Assembly: GCF_038502225.1 (NCBI RefSeq) | Contig: NC_091352.1 | Coordinates: 23,562,803 to 23,626,802 of the forward strand | Reading direction: 5' to 3' | Length of the DNA stretch: 64,000 bases | Source of the DNA: Cherax quadricarinatus | Taxonomy: Eukaryota; Arthropoda; Malacostraca; Decapoda; Parastacidae | Part shown: positions 53,995 to 64,000 of the stretch, piece by piece | How the letters are laid out: each line of letters starts with the position of its first letter | How positions within the stretch are numbered: the stretch's first letter is position 1 | Translations under genes and position numbers: made by a program | The notes under the pieces: model-generated | What the model saw: only the letters and a program-made list of their open reading frames with translations | What the model was told of the DNA's origin: nothing | Database searches by the model: none

Positions 53995-56900
53995 CAGTGT
54001 TGTGGTGTTAGCTTAATAACTCTCCACCAGTGTTGTGGTGTTAGCTTAATAACTCTCCACCAGTGTTGTGGTGTTAGCTTAGTAACTCTCCACCAGTGTT
54101 GTGGTGTTAGCTTAATAACTCTCCACCAGTGTTGTGGTGTTAGCTTAGTAACTCTCCACCAGTGTTGTGGTGTTAGCTTAGTAACTCTCCACCAGTGTTG
54201 TGGTGTTAGCTTAATAACTCTCCACCAGTGTTGTGGTGTTAGCTTAGTAACTCTCCACCAGTGTTGTGGTGTTAGCTTAGTAACTCACCACCAGTGTTGT
54301 GGTGATAGCTTAGTAACTCTCCACCAGTGTTGTGGTGTTAGCTTAGTAACTCTCCACCAGTGTTGTGGTGTTAGCTTAGTAACTCTCCACCAGTGTTGTG
54401 GTGTTAGCTTAGTAACTCTCCACCAGTGTTGTGGTGTTAGCTTAGTAACTCTCCACCAGTGTTGTGGTGTTAGCTTAGTAACTCTCCACCAGTGTTGTGG
54501 TGTTAGCTTAGTAACTCTCCACCAGTGTTGTGGTGTTAGCTTAGTAACTCACCACCAGTGTTGTGGTGATAGCTTAGTAACTCTCCACCAGTGTTGTGGT
54601 GTTAGCTTAGTAACTCTCCACCAGTGTTGTGGTGTTAGCTTAGTAACTCTCCACCAGCGTTGTGGTGTTAGCTTAGTAACTCTCCACCAGTGTTGTGGTG
54701 TTAGCTTAGTAACTCTCCATCAGTGTTGTGGTGTTAGCTTAGTAACTCTCCACCAGTGTTGTGGTGTTAGCTTAGTAACTCTCCACCAGTGTTGTGGTGT
54801 TAGATTAGTAACTGAGTCTCCACCAGTGTTGTGGTGTTAGCTTAGTAACTCTCCACCAGTGTTGTGGTGTTAGCTGAGTAACTCTCCACCAGTGTTGTGG
54901 TGTTAGCTTAGTAACTCTCCACCAGTGTTGTGATCTTAGCTTAGTAACTCTCCACCAGTGTTGTGGTGTTAGCTTAGTAACTCTCCACCAGTGTTGTGGT
55001 GTTAGCTTAGTAACTGAGTCTCCACCAGTGTTGTGCTGTTAGGTTAGTAACTCTCCACCAGTGTTGTGGTGTTAGCTGAGTAACTCTCCACCAGTGTTGT
55101 GGTGTTAGCTTAGTAACTCTCCACCAGTGTTGTGGTGTTAGCTTAGTAACTCTCCACCAGTGTTGTGGTGTTAGCTTAGTAACTCTCCGCCAGTGTTGTG
55201 GTGTTAGCTTAGTAACTCTCCACCAGTGTTGTGGTGTTAGCTTAGTAACTCTCCACCAGTGTTGTGGTGTTAGCTTAGTAACTCTCCACCAGTGTTGTGG
55301 TGTTAGCTTAGTAACTCTCCACCAGTGTTGTGGTGTTAGCTTAGTAACTCTCCACCAGTGTTGTGGTGTTAGCTTAGTAACTCTCCACCAGTGTTGTGGT
55401 GTTAGCTTAGTAACTCTCCACCAGTGTTGTGGTGTTAGCTTAGTAACTCTCCACCAGTGTTGTGGTGTCAGCTTAGTAACTGAGTTGTGCTGTTAGCTTA
55501 GTAACTAAGTCTCCACCAGTGTTGTGGTGTTAGCTTAGTAACTCTCCACCAGTGTTGTGGTGTTAGCTTAGTAACTCTCCACCAGTGTTGTGGTGTTAGC
55601 TTAGTAACTCTCCACCAGTGTTGTGGTGTTAGCTTAGTAACTCTCCACCAGTGTTGTGGTGTTAGCTTAGTAACTCTCCACCAGTGTTGTGGTGTTAGCT
55701 TAGTAACTGAGTTGTGCTGTTAGCTTAGTAACTAAGTCTCCACCAGTGTTGTGGTGTTAGCTTAGTAACTGGGTCTCCACCAGTGTTGTGCTGTTAGCTT
55801 AGTAACTAAGTCTCCACCAGTGTTGTGGTGTTAGCTTAGTAACTGGGTCTCCACCAGTGTTGTGCTGTTAGCTTAGTAACTAAGTCTCCATCAGTGTTGT
55901 GGTGTTAGCTTAGTAACTCTCCACCAGTGTTGTGCTCTTAACTTAGTAACTAAGTCTCCACCAGTGTTGTGCTGTTAGCTTAGTAACTGGGTCTCCACCA
56001 GTGTTGTGCTGTTAGCTTAGTAACTGGGTCTCCACCAGTGTTGTGCTGTTAGCTTAGTAACTGAGTTTCCACCAGTGTTGTGTTGTTAGCTTAGTAACTG
56101 GGTCTCCACCAGTGTTGTGCTGTTAGCTTAATAACTGGGTCTCCACCAGTGTTGTGCTGTTAGCTTAGTAACTGGGTCTCCACCAGTGTTGTGCTGTTAG
56201 CTTAGTAACTGGGTCTCCGCCAGTGTTGTGCTGTTAGCTTAGCAACTGAATCTCCACCAGTGTTGTGCTCTTAGCTTAGTAACTGAATCTCCACCAGTGT
56301 TGTGCTCTTAGCTTAGTAAATGAGTCTCCAGCAGTGTTGTGCTCTTAGCTTAGTAACTGGGTCTCCACCAGTGTTGTGCTCTTAGCTTGGTGACTGGGTC
56401 TCCACCAGTGTTGTGCTCTTAACTTAGTAACTGAATCTCCACCAGTGTTGTGCTCTTAGCTTGGTAACTGAATCTCCACCAGTGTTGTGCTCTTAGCTTA
56501 GTAACTGGGTCTCCACCAGTGTTGTACTCTTAGCTTACTAACTGGGTCTCCACCAGTGTTGTGCTCTTAGCTTAGTAACTGGGTCTCCACCAGTGTTGTG
56601 CCCTTAGTTTAGTAACTGGGTCTCCACTAGTGTTGTGCTCTTAGCTTGGTAACTGGGTCTCCACCAGTGTTGTGCTCTTAACTTAGTAACTGAATCTCCA
56701 CCAGTGTTGTGCTCTTAGCTTGATAACTGAATCTCCACCAGTGTTGTGCTCTTAGTTTAGTAACTGGTTCTCCACCAGTGCTGTGCTCTTAGCTTATTAA
56801 CTGGTTCTCCACCAGTGTTGTGCTCTTAGCTTAATAACTGGGTCTCCACCAGTGTTGTGCCCTTAGCTTAGTAACTGGGTCTCCACCAGTGTTGTGCTCT

Positions 56901-58473
56901 TAGCTTGGTAACTGGGTCTCCACTAGTATTGTGCTGTTAGCTTAGTAACTGGGTCTCCACCAGAGTTGCTCTTAGCTTAGTAACTGGGTCTCCACCAGTG
57001 TTGCTCTTAGCTTAGTAACTGGGTCTCCACCAGTGTTCTGCTCATAGCTTAGTAACTGGGTCTCCACCAGTGTTGTGCTGTTAGCTTAGTAACTGGGTCT
57101 CCAGCAGTGTTGCTCTTAGCTTAGTAACTGTGTCTCCACCAGTGTTGTGCTCTTAGCTTAGTAACTGGGTCTTCACCAGTGTTGTGCTCTTAGCTTAGTA
57201 ACTGGGTCTCCACCAGTGTTGTGCAGTTAGCTTAGTAACTGGGTCTCCACCAGTGCTGTGCCCTTAGATTAGTAACTGGGTCTCCACCAGTGTTGTGCTG
57301 TAAGCTTAGTAACTGAGTCTCCACCAGTGTTGCGCTCTTAGCTTAGTAACTGGGTCTCCACCAGTGTTGTGCTGTTAGCTCAGTAACTGGGTCTCCACCA
57401 GTGTTGTGCTGTTAGCTTAGTAACTGGGTCTCCACCAGTGTTGGGGTGTTAACTAAGTAACTGGGTCTCCACCAGTGTTGTGCTCTTAGCTTAGTAACTA
57501 GGTCTCCACCAGTGCTGTGCTCTTAGCTTAGTAACTGGGTCTCCACCAGTGTTGTGCTGTTAGCCTAGTAACTGAATCTCCACCAGTGTTGTGCTCTTAG
57601 CTTAGTAACTGAGTCTCCACCAGTGTTGTGCTGTTTGCTTAGTAACTGGGTCTCCACCAGAGTATTTCTCTTAGCTTGGTAACTGGGTCTCCACCAGTGT
57701 TGTGCTTTTAGCCTGGTAACTGGGTCTCCAACAGTGTTGTGCTGTTAGCTTAGTAAATGGGTCTCCACCAGTGTTGTACTCTTAGCTTAGTAACTGCGTC
57801 TCCATCAGTGTTGTGCTCTTAGCTTTGTAACTGGGTCTACACCAGTGTTGTGCTGTTAGCTTAGTAAATGGGTCTCCACCAGTGTTGTGCTCTTTGCTTA
57901 GTAACTGGGTCTCCACCAGTGTTGAGCTGTTAGCTTTGGAACTGAACCTCCACCAGTGTTGTGCTCTTAGCTTAGTAACTGGGTCTCCACCAGTGCTGTG
58001 CTCTTAGCTTAGTAACTGGGTCTCCACCAGTGTTGTGCTCTTAGCTTGGTAACTGAATCTCCACCAGTGTTGTGCTCTTAGCTTAGTAACTGGGTCTCCA
58101 CCATTGTTGTGCTCTTAGCTTGGTAACTGTTTCTAAACAAGTGTTATGCTTTTAGCTTAGTAACTGGGTCTCCACCAGTGTTGTGCTCTTAGCTTGGTAA
58201 CTGAATCTCCACCAGTGTTGTGCTCTTAGCTTAATAACTGGGTCTCCACCAGTGTTGTGCACTTAGCTTGGTAACTGGGTCTCCACCAGTGTTGTGCTCT
58301 TAGCATGGTAACTGGGTCTCCACCAGTGTTGTGCTCTTAGCTTGGTAACTGGGTCTCCACCAGTGTTGTGCTGTTAGCTTGGTAACTGGGTCTCCACCAG
58401 TGTTGTGCTGTTAGCTTGGTAACTGGGTCTCCACCAGTGTTGTGCTGTTAGCTTGGTAACTGGGTCTCCCCCA
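53995..58473 (+). repeat. 4.5-kb minisatellite with a unit shift from 33 to 37 bp
   Basis: The core is CCACCAGTGTTGTGGTGTTA followed by GCTTAGTAACTCT (33 bp). From about 55000 on, units with a 4-bp extension (AACTGGGTCT or AACTGAATCT in place of AACTCT) and GTGCTGTTA or GTGCTCTTA become frequent. They are the rule from about 55740 to the end. The first part stays open as an HQCCGVSLVTL repeat only because 33 is a multiple of 3. Confidence 0.95.
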
Positions 58474-58564
58474 GACATGGAGTAACGCAGTAAATATATA
58501 ATATGGGTAATGAAACACCACACATAGTAGTGCGCAAGAAACAATGTAGAGAGGTAACAACGCT

Positions 58565-59030
58565 CTAGATCTGCTATGCCCGGGACAGTCTAAGGTGATT
58601 TTTTTCTTTTTGCGTGTGTGTGCTCACCTGTTTGTGTTTGCAGGGGTCGATTCATAGCTCCTGGCCCCTCCTCTTCGCTAAGCGGTACTAGGTCCTCTCT
58701 CTCCCCTGCTCCATGAGCTTCATCATACCTCGTTTTAAAACTATGTATGGTTCCTGCCTCCACTACATCACTTGCCAGACTGTTCCACTTCCTGACAACT
58801 CTATGACTAATGAAAAACTTTCTAAAATTCCTTTGAATTATGTGAGTCTCCAACTTCCAATTGTGACCACTTGTTTCTGTGTCCCCTCTCTGGAACATCC
58901 TGTTTCTGTCCACATTTTCAATTCCTTACAGTTTTTGTATGTCATTATCATGTCTCCCCCCACCCTTACTGTCCTTCAGTCTCGTCAGGCAAATTTCCCT
59001 TAACTTTTCTCCGTAGGACATTCCCCATAA
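58565..59030 (-). pseudogene. Jockey/CR1-type LINE fragment, C-terminus of ORF2
   Basis: The reverse-strand reading gives GMSYGEKLREICL, GGGRHDNDIQKL, a stop, then DRNRMFQRGD and FFISHRVVRKWNSLASDVVE, ending AHGAGERE. This is the conserved C-terminal tail of ORF2 in this LINE family. It is a short dead remnant, bounded upstream by the GT repeat. Confidence 0.78.
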
Positions 59031-59052
59031 CTGTGTGTGTGTGTGTGTGTGT

Positions 59053-59117
<65 letters not shown>

Positions 59118-59146
59118 TGTGTGAGTGTGTGTGTGTATGTGTGTGT
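59031..59146 (+). repeat. GT dinucleotide repeat
   Basis: A 116-bp GT run with a few A or T interruptions. It lies at the edge of a LINE fragment. Confidence 0.97.
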
Positions 59147-59255
59147 ACCACCTACTTGCAGTTGCAGTGGTCGAGTCACAGCTCATGGCCGTACTTCCTC
59201 AATGGCCCCTACTAGGTCACTCTTTCTGCTCCATGAGCTTTATCATACCTCTTCA

Positions 59256-60540
59256 CTACAACAAGGTCCTACATGCACTAGAAGACAAAAAGAATGCGGA
59301 TGTAATATATACAGACTTTGCAAAAGCCTTCGACAAGTGTGACCATGGCGTAATAGCGCACAAAAATGCGTGCTAAAGGAATAACAGGAAAAGTTGGTCG
59401 ATGGATCTATAATTTCCTCACAAATAGAACACAAAGAGTAGTAGTAAACAGAGTCAAGTCTGAGGCGGCTACGGTGAAAAGCTCTGTTCCGCAGGGCACA
59501 GTACTCGCTCTCATCTTGTTCCTCATCCTCATATCTGACATAGACAAGGATGTCAGCCACAGCACCGTGTCTTCCTTTGCAGATGACACCCGAATCTGCA
59601 TGACAGTGTCTTCCATTGCAGACACTGCAAGGCTCCAGGCGGACATCAACCAAATCTTTCAGTGGGCTGCAGAAAACAATATGAAGTTCAACGATGAGAA
59701 ATTTCAATTACTCAGATATTGTAAACACGAGGAAATTAAATCTTCATCAGAGTACAAAACAAATTCCTTCCACAAAATAGAGCGATAAACCAACGTCGAA
59801 GACCTGGGAGTGATTATGTCGGAGGATCTCACCTTCAAGGACCATAACATTGTATCAATCGCATCTGCTAGACAAAATGACAGGATGGATAATGAGAACC
59901 TTCAAAACTTGGGATGCCAAGCCCATTATGTCTCTCTTCAGGTCGCTTGTTCTTTCTAGGCTGGAATATTGCTGCACACTAATAGCACCTTTCAAGGCAG
60001 GTGAAATTGCTGACCTAGAAAATGTACAGAGAACTTTCACGGCGCGCATAACGGAGATAAAACACCTCAATTACTGGGAGCGCTTGAAGTTCCTGAACCT
60101 GTACTCCCTGGAACGCAGGCGGGAGAGATAGATGATTATATACACCTGGAAAATCCTAGAGGGACTAGTACCGAACTTGCACATGAAAATCAATCACAAC
60201 GAAAGCAAAAGACTTGGCAGACGATGCAACATCCCCCCAATGAAAAGCAGGGGTGTCACTAGCACGTTAAGAGACAATACAATAAGTGTCAGGGGCCCGA
60301 GATTGTTCAACTGCCTCCCAGCATACGTAAGGGGGATTACCAACAGACCCCTGGCAGTCTTCAAGCTGGCACTGGACAAGCACGTAAAGTCGGTACCCGA
60401 CCAGCAGGGCTGTGGCTCGTACGTTGGATTGCGTGCAGCCAGCAGTAACAGCCTGGTTGATCAAGAGCTGATCCACCATGAGGCCTGGTCACAGGCCGGG
60501 CCGCGGGGGCGTTGACCCCCGGAACTCTCTCCAGGTAAAC
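59256..60540 (+). pseudogene. Jockey/CR1-type LINE reverse transcriptase fragment, inserted
   Basis: This forward-strand RT fragment begins at about motif A (VIYTDFAKAFDKCDH). After a frameshift near 59360 it reads GRWIYNFLTNRTQRV, SSVPQGTVLALILF (motif B) and SFADDTRI (motif C). A stop at 59786-59788 and further frame changes follow. The C-terminal part shows LERRRER, NCLPAYVRGI and a tail ending HHEAWSQAGPRGR at 60515. The 3' end is GACCCCCGGAACTC..CTCCAGGTAAACTCC. It is strongly 5' truncated, typical of dead LINE copies. Confidence 0.8.
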
Positions 60541-61985
60541 TCCAGGTGTGTATGGTTCCTGCCTCCACTACATCACTTCCCAGAATATTCCACTTCCTGA
60601 CAACTCTGTGACTGAAGAAATACTTCTTAATATCCCTGTGATTCAAATGAGTCTTCAACTTCCAATTGTGATCTCTTGTTGCTGTGTTCTATCTCTGGAA
60701 CATCGATTTCCCTTAACCTCTCTTCGTACGACATGCCCTTTAGCTCCGGGACTAGCCTTGTTGCAAATCTTTGAACTTTCTGTAGTTTCCGTACATGCTT
60801 GGCTAGGTGTGGGTTCCAAACTGGTGCTGCATACTCCCATATAGGTCTGACATACACGGTGTACAGGGTCCTGAGCGATTCCTTTTGAGATGTCTGAATG
60901 CTATTCTTAGGTTTGCTACTTGCCCATTAGCTGCAGCAGTTATTTGGCTGATGTGCGCCTCGGGAGATGTGCTCGGTGTTATACTCACACCAAGATCCTT
61001 TTCCTTGTGTGAGGTATGTAGTCTCTGTGGTTTCTTTGCCTTTCCTCAGCCTTTGCACTTGGTGTGAGTTGAACTCCAGAAGCCAGTTTCCGGACCAGGC
61101 CCACAGCCTGTCAAAATCCCTTTGTAGCTCCGCCTGGTCTTCGACCAATTGAATTCTTCTCATCAACTTCATATCATCTGCAAAGAGGGACACTTCTTAG
61201 TCTGTTCCTTCCATCATGTCCTTCACATACACCAGAAACAGCACCGGCCCTAGGACTGACCCCTTTAGAACCCCGCTGTCACAAACGTCCACTCTAACAC
61301 CTCGTCACGTACCATAACTCACTGATGTCTTCCCGACAGGTATTTCCTGATCCATTGCATCGTCCTCTATTTTATATCTGCCTGGTACTCCATCTTATGC
61401 TCTAATCTCTTGTGTGGGAATGTGCCGAAAGCCTTTTTACAGTCCAAGAAAACGTAATCTACCCCACCCTCTCTCTCTCTCTCTCTTGTCTTACTGCTGT
61501 CACCCTGTAATGAACTAAAATAGGTTTGTGACACAGGATTTCTCGTCCCTGTAATCATTCTGGTTGTCGTTGATAAGCTCATTCCTTTCTATATGCTCCA
61601 CCACTCTTCTCCTGATAATCTCCATGACTTAGAATTCTATACATGTTAGTGACACCGGTCTGTAGTTTAGTGCTTTTTTAAAAATTGGGACTACATTTAC
61701 TGTCTTCCATACCTCAGGTAGCAGCCCTGGTTCGATAGATTTTTTGAAGATTGTTGTTAGTGGCACACATAGTGCCTCTGCTCCCTTTCTCATGATCCAT
61801 GGAGAGATGTTATCCAGCCCCATCACCTTTGACATATCTAGCTGGTTTTGCAGGATCTTTACTTCTTCCTCGGTTGTATGTATTGTGTCCAACACTTGAT
61901 GGTGTACCCCACATCTCCGTATTTCTGGAGCCCCTTCTGTCTCCTTTGTGAACACTTCTTTGAATCTCATATTGAGTTCTCGCAT
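60541..61985 (-). pseudogene. LINE reverse transcriptase region, degraded
   Basis: In reverse-strand order it shows MSKVMGLDNISPWIMRKGA, VWKTVNVVPIFKKALNYRPVSLT, then VDYVFLDCKKAFGTFPH (motif A, preceded by a GA-repeat-like REREREGG insertion). SLFADDMKL (motif C) and PIWEYAAPVWNPHL follow, then FFSHRVVRKWNILGSDVVE. These pieces lie in different frames. About 40 residues of the C-terminal part present in 58565-59030 are missing. Confidence 0.78.
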
Positions 61986-62128
61986 ACTTCTCGGTCATTT
62001 TTTGTGATCTCCCATCCTTCCTTCCTTAGTCTCATTACCTGGTCCTTGACTGTTGTTTTCCTCCTGATGTGGCTGTATAACAGCTTCGGGTCAGATATGG
62101 CATTCGCTGCTATGTTATTTTCGTATTG

Positions 62129-62494
62129 TCACTGGGGCTCCATTCTTAACTGTACATGTTCATTTCGGGTTCTACGACTGCTCTCCTTATTCTCCTGGGT
62201 CCTTTGCCTTCTATAGTTCTTCCATTCTCTAGCACACTTGGTTTTCGCCTCTCTACACCTTTGAGTGAATCTCGGGCTCTTCCTGGCTTTCTCGTTATTT
62301 CTGATACCCTTGGGTACAAAGCTCTCCTCAGCTTTCTTGCATATTGTTTTCACATATTCCATCCTATCATTTACTGACTTCCCTGCCACTGCTCTGTCCC
62401 ACCGAACCTTGTGCAGGAAATTCTTCATGCCTGTGTAGTCCCCTCTCTTGTAGTTTGGCTTCGTTGATCCTTCCCTTCCTGCTTCCCTCTCCAC
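62129..62494 (-). pseudogene. LINE ORF2 linker region
   Basis: This is a highly charged reverse-strand frame (KPNYKRGDYTGMKNFLHKVR, then RFTQRCREAKTKCAREWKNY). It corresponds to the segment between endonuclease and RT in Jockey/CR1 ORF2 proteins. It continues the frame order of the element but is separated by frame breaks on both sides. Confidence 0.65.
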
Positions 62495-62510
62495 TTGTAA
62501 CTCGTCTATT

Positions 62511-63347
62511 TTATTTGAAGATCAGAACCACGTGGTTACTGGCTCCGAGAGGACTTTCATATGTGATGTCCTCAACATCTGCACTTCTCAAGGTGAATAC
62601 TAGGTCCAGTCTTGCTGGTTCATTTCCTCTGTCTCTGGTAGTGTTCCTTACGTGTTGGTACATGAAGTTTTCCTGTATCACCTCCCTCATCTTAACCCTC
62701 CACGTTTCTGGGTCCCCATGTGACTCCAAGTTCTCCCAGTCAATTTCTTTGTGATTTAAGTCACCCACAATCTGTAGCTTTGCCCTGCTCACATGAGCCC
62801 TTCCGACCACTTCAGCCAGTGTGTCAACCATCGCTTTGTTACTCTCATCATACTTTTGTTTTGGCCTCCTGCTGTTCTGTGGTGAGTTATGCATCACTGC
62901 AATTACCACTTTGGGACCTCCAGACTGAAGTGCTCCTAATATGTATTCTCTTGGTCTTCCTCTGTCTCCTCTCTCCAGCTCGTCAAAATCCCATTGATTT
63001 TTTTTATGAGCAGCGCCACTCCTCCACCCCCTCTGTTCCCTCTGTTTCCTCAGGATCTTATGTCCCGTTGGAAAGATGGCATCTGTTATCATTCCGGTGA
63101 GCTTGGTTTCTGTGAGAGCTATGATGTCCGGTGATGCCTCTTTGATTCTTTCGTGCCACTCCTCCCACTTATTCGTTATTCCATCAGCTTTGGTGTAGCA
63201 TACCTTCAGTTTCCTCTCCACCACTTTGTTCTGGGGAGTTGTGGGCGTTGGACGACCTTGCAGTGTGCTCTTGAATTCTACTTGTGTGTGTGTGTATGTG
63301 TGTTTAAATCTCAATATTAAGTGGTGGGTTTTGAAGTTCTGTACCAT
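62511..63347 (-). pseudogene. LINE EEP endonuclease domain
   Basis: This is a 278-codon reverse-strand frame with YTKADGITNKWEEW, IIALTETKL, VGDLNHKEIDWE, ARLDLVFT and LGASNHVVLIF. These are the successive EEP motifs of a Jockey/CR1-type endonuclease. In the last motif the Asp of the usual SDH is Asn, which would impair catalysis. The N-terminal part includes a TH repeat from a short GT tract. Confidence 0.82.
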
Positions 63348-64000
63348 ACTGTAGTATGGTACAGGAGAGAATTTAAAAACAAGGGTGTAAAAATAAAAAG
63401 AAATTCCGAAATTATAATTTGATATTATTCTCCATGGCAGATAAGTTATCTTTGTCTATGCACATTAAAAAATGAGTTCTTGAGACATCAACGACCTCAG
63501 GCTGTGACTGATTACCTCAAACTCTACCTCATCTTCCACATTTTTTTGCATGGGACTGAAGACGCTACTGCGTGGTGAAGGGTTTGCAGGATAAAGATAC
63601 CCAAGTGTACACAGGTGTCTCATTAATATTCTGTTCACTTCAATAAAAAACATTAATTCCTCTATTAGATGAGATGTTTAAAATCAGATTTTCCTTGATA
63701 CAATGTCTTAGTGATTAGAAAGTTGCCCTGAAAACGCTTGTCAGAATACTACTCTTCTGTCTCAGTGATGAATCAACATGTTAAATGACTGACTACGCAG
63801 ACCCCAATGCATGTTACGTACATTATAATTTTTCATAGAATTTTTGAAGGGAGTTAGTGACGGTCTGAATTCAGGATAATTGTACGAGACAATACCCCAT
63901 AAAACACCTCAAATGTATCAAGGTGAAAACCAAGGCGAGTGTTTTCTTATGCCAATTTCCACCTCGTATCTATCTCTATAATATAAGACGTATTAAAATA
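63348..64000. other. No gene recognised
   Basis: About 650 bp of AT-rich sequence with only very short open frames up to the right edge. Confidence 0.6.

Larger units (their letters stand above)
59150..63347 (-). mobile_element. Jockey/CR1-type LINE, degraded and split by another LINE
   Basis: This reverse-strand element has an endonuclease (63347-62511), a linker, an RT (about 61985-60700), a C-terminal tail and a 3' end near 59150-59255. A forward-strand LINE (59256-60540) interrupts it. Comparison with the paralogous fragment at 58700-58760 shows that the break falls within ATACCTC..TATGGTTCC. Many frameshifts and stops are present. Confidence 0.78.

Noticed and set aside
53875..54840. 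HQCCGVSLVTL repeat protein of 321 residues
   Set aside because: It is the 33-bp minisatellite read in one frame and ends as soon as the unit length changes.
58926..59215. His/Thr and Cys/Val repeat proteins
   Set aside because: They are translations of the GT dinucleotide repeat.

Overview
The window looks like a repeat-rich piece of an invertebrate, probably decapod crustacean, genome. The inference rests on two kinds of evidence. One is the mix of elements: Tx1-like (L1 superfamily) LINEs, CR1/Jockey-type LINEs with decapod-style tails, and a BEL/Pao LTR element. The other is the unusually heavy load of minisatellites. No host protein-coding gene was recognised. Nearly everything that can be named is a transposable element or a tandem array, and many are nested inside one another.

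Positions 1-13708 hold the 3' part of a Tx1-like LINE (A), then a second Tx1-like LINE (B, 3504-10293) whose ORF2 is split by a solo BEL/Pao-type LTR (7031-8093, 5-bp target duplication). After a short flank comes a 27-bp satellite array that runs into a 100-N gap (13709-13808). After the gap lie a reverse-strand copy of LINE B (B', 13809-15860) and about 0.4 kb of unassigned sequence. Next is LINE D (16268-28409, 19-bp target duplication), which is interrupted by a complete, apparently intact reverse-strand LINE E (20090-26237, 12-bp target duplication). LINE C (28566-35068, 12-bp target duplication) follows and carries a 1.23-kb inverted-repeat DNA element in its ORF1. Behind LINE C stand the same short flank and the same 27-bp satellite as behind LINE B.

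Positions 37035-47035 are a 28-bp minisatellite split by a rearranged reverse-strand CR1 element. The middle of this CR1 (SGNH esterase domain plus start of the endonuclease) is inverted, and a BEL/Pao element (LTR, leader and gag, no pol) is inserted in it. This stretch also holds a 28-bp array, two tRNA-like pieces and a 213-bp-arm hairpin. Positions 47036-58473 are mostly gene-free, with a 22-bp array (2.3 kb), a GA tract, a 14-bp array and a 4.5-kb array whose unit changes from 33 to 37 bp. Positions 58565-63347 hold broken Jockey/CR1-type LINEs, one inserted in the other.

The Tx1-like LINEs encode an RNA-binding ORF1 protein (RRM-like fold plus one CCHC knuckle) and an ORF2 protein (EEP endonuclease, reverse transcriptase, C-terminal zinc knuckle) that together would carry out target-primed reverse transcription. 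Only LINE E keeps both ORFs uninterrupted. The points most worth following up are the repeated LINE insertion next to one duplicated satellite locus, the absence of an AUG for ORF2 in three of the four families, the unidentified inverted-repeat DNA element, and the possibility that the gap joins two haplotypes.
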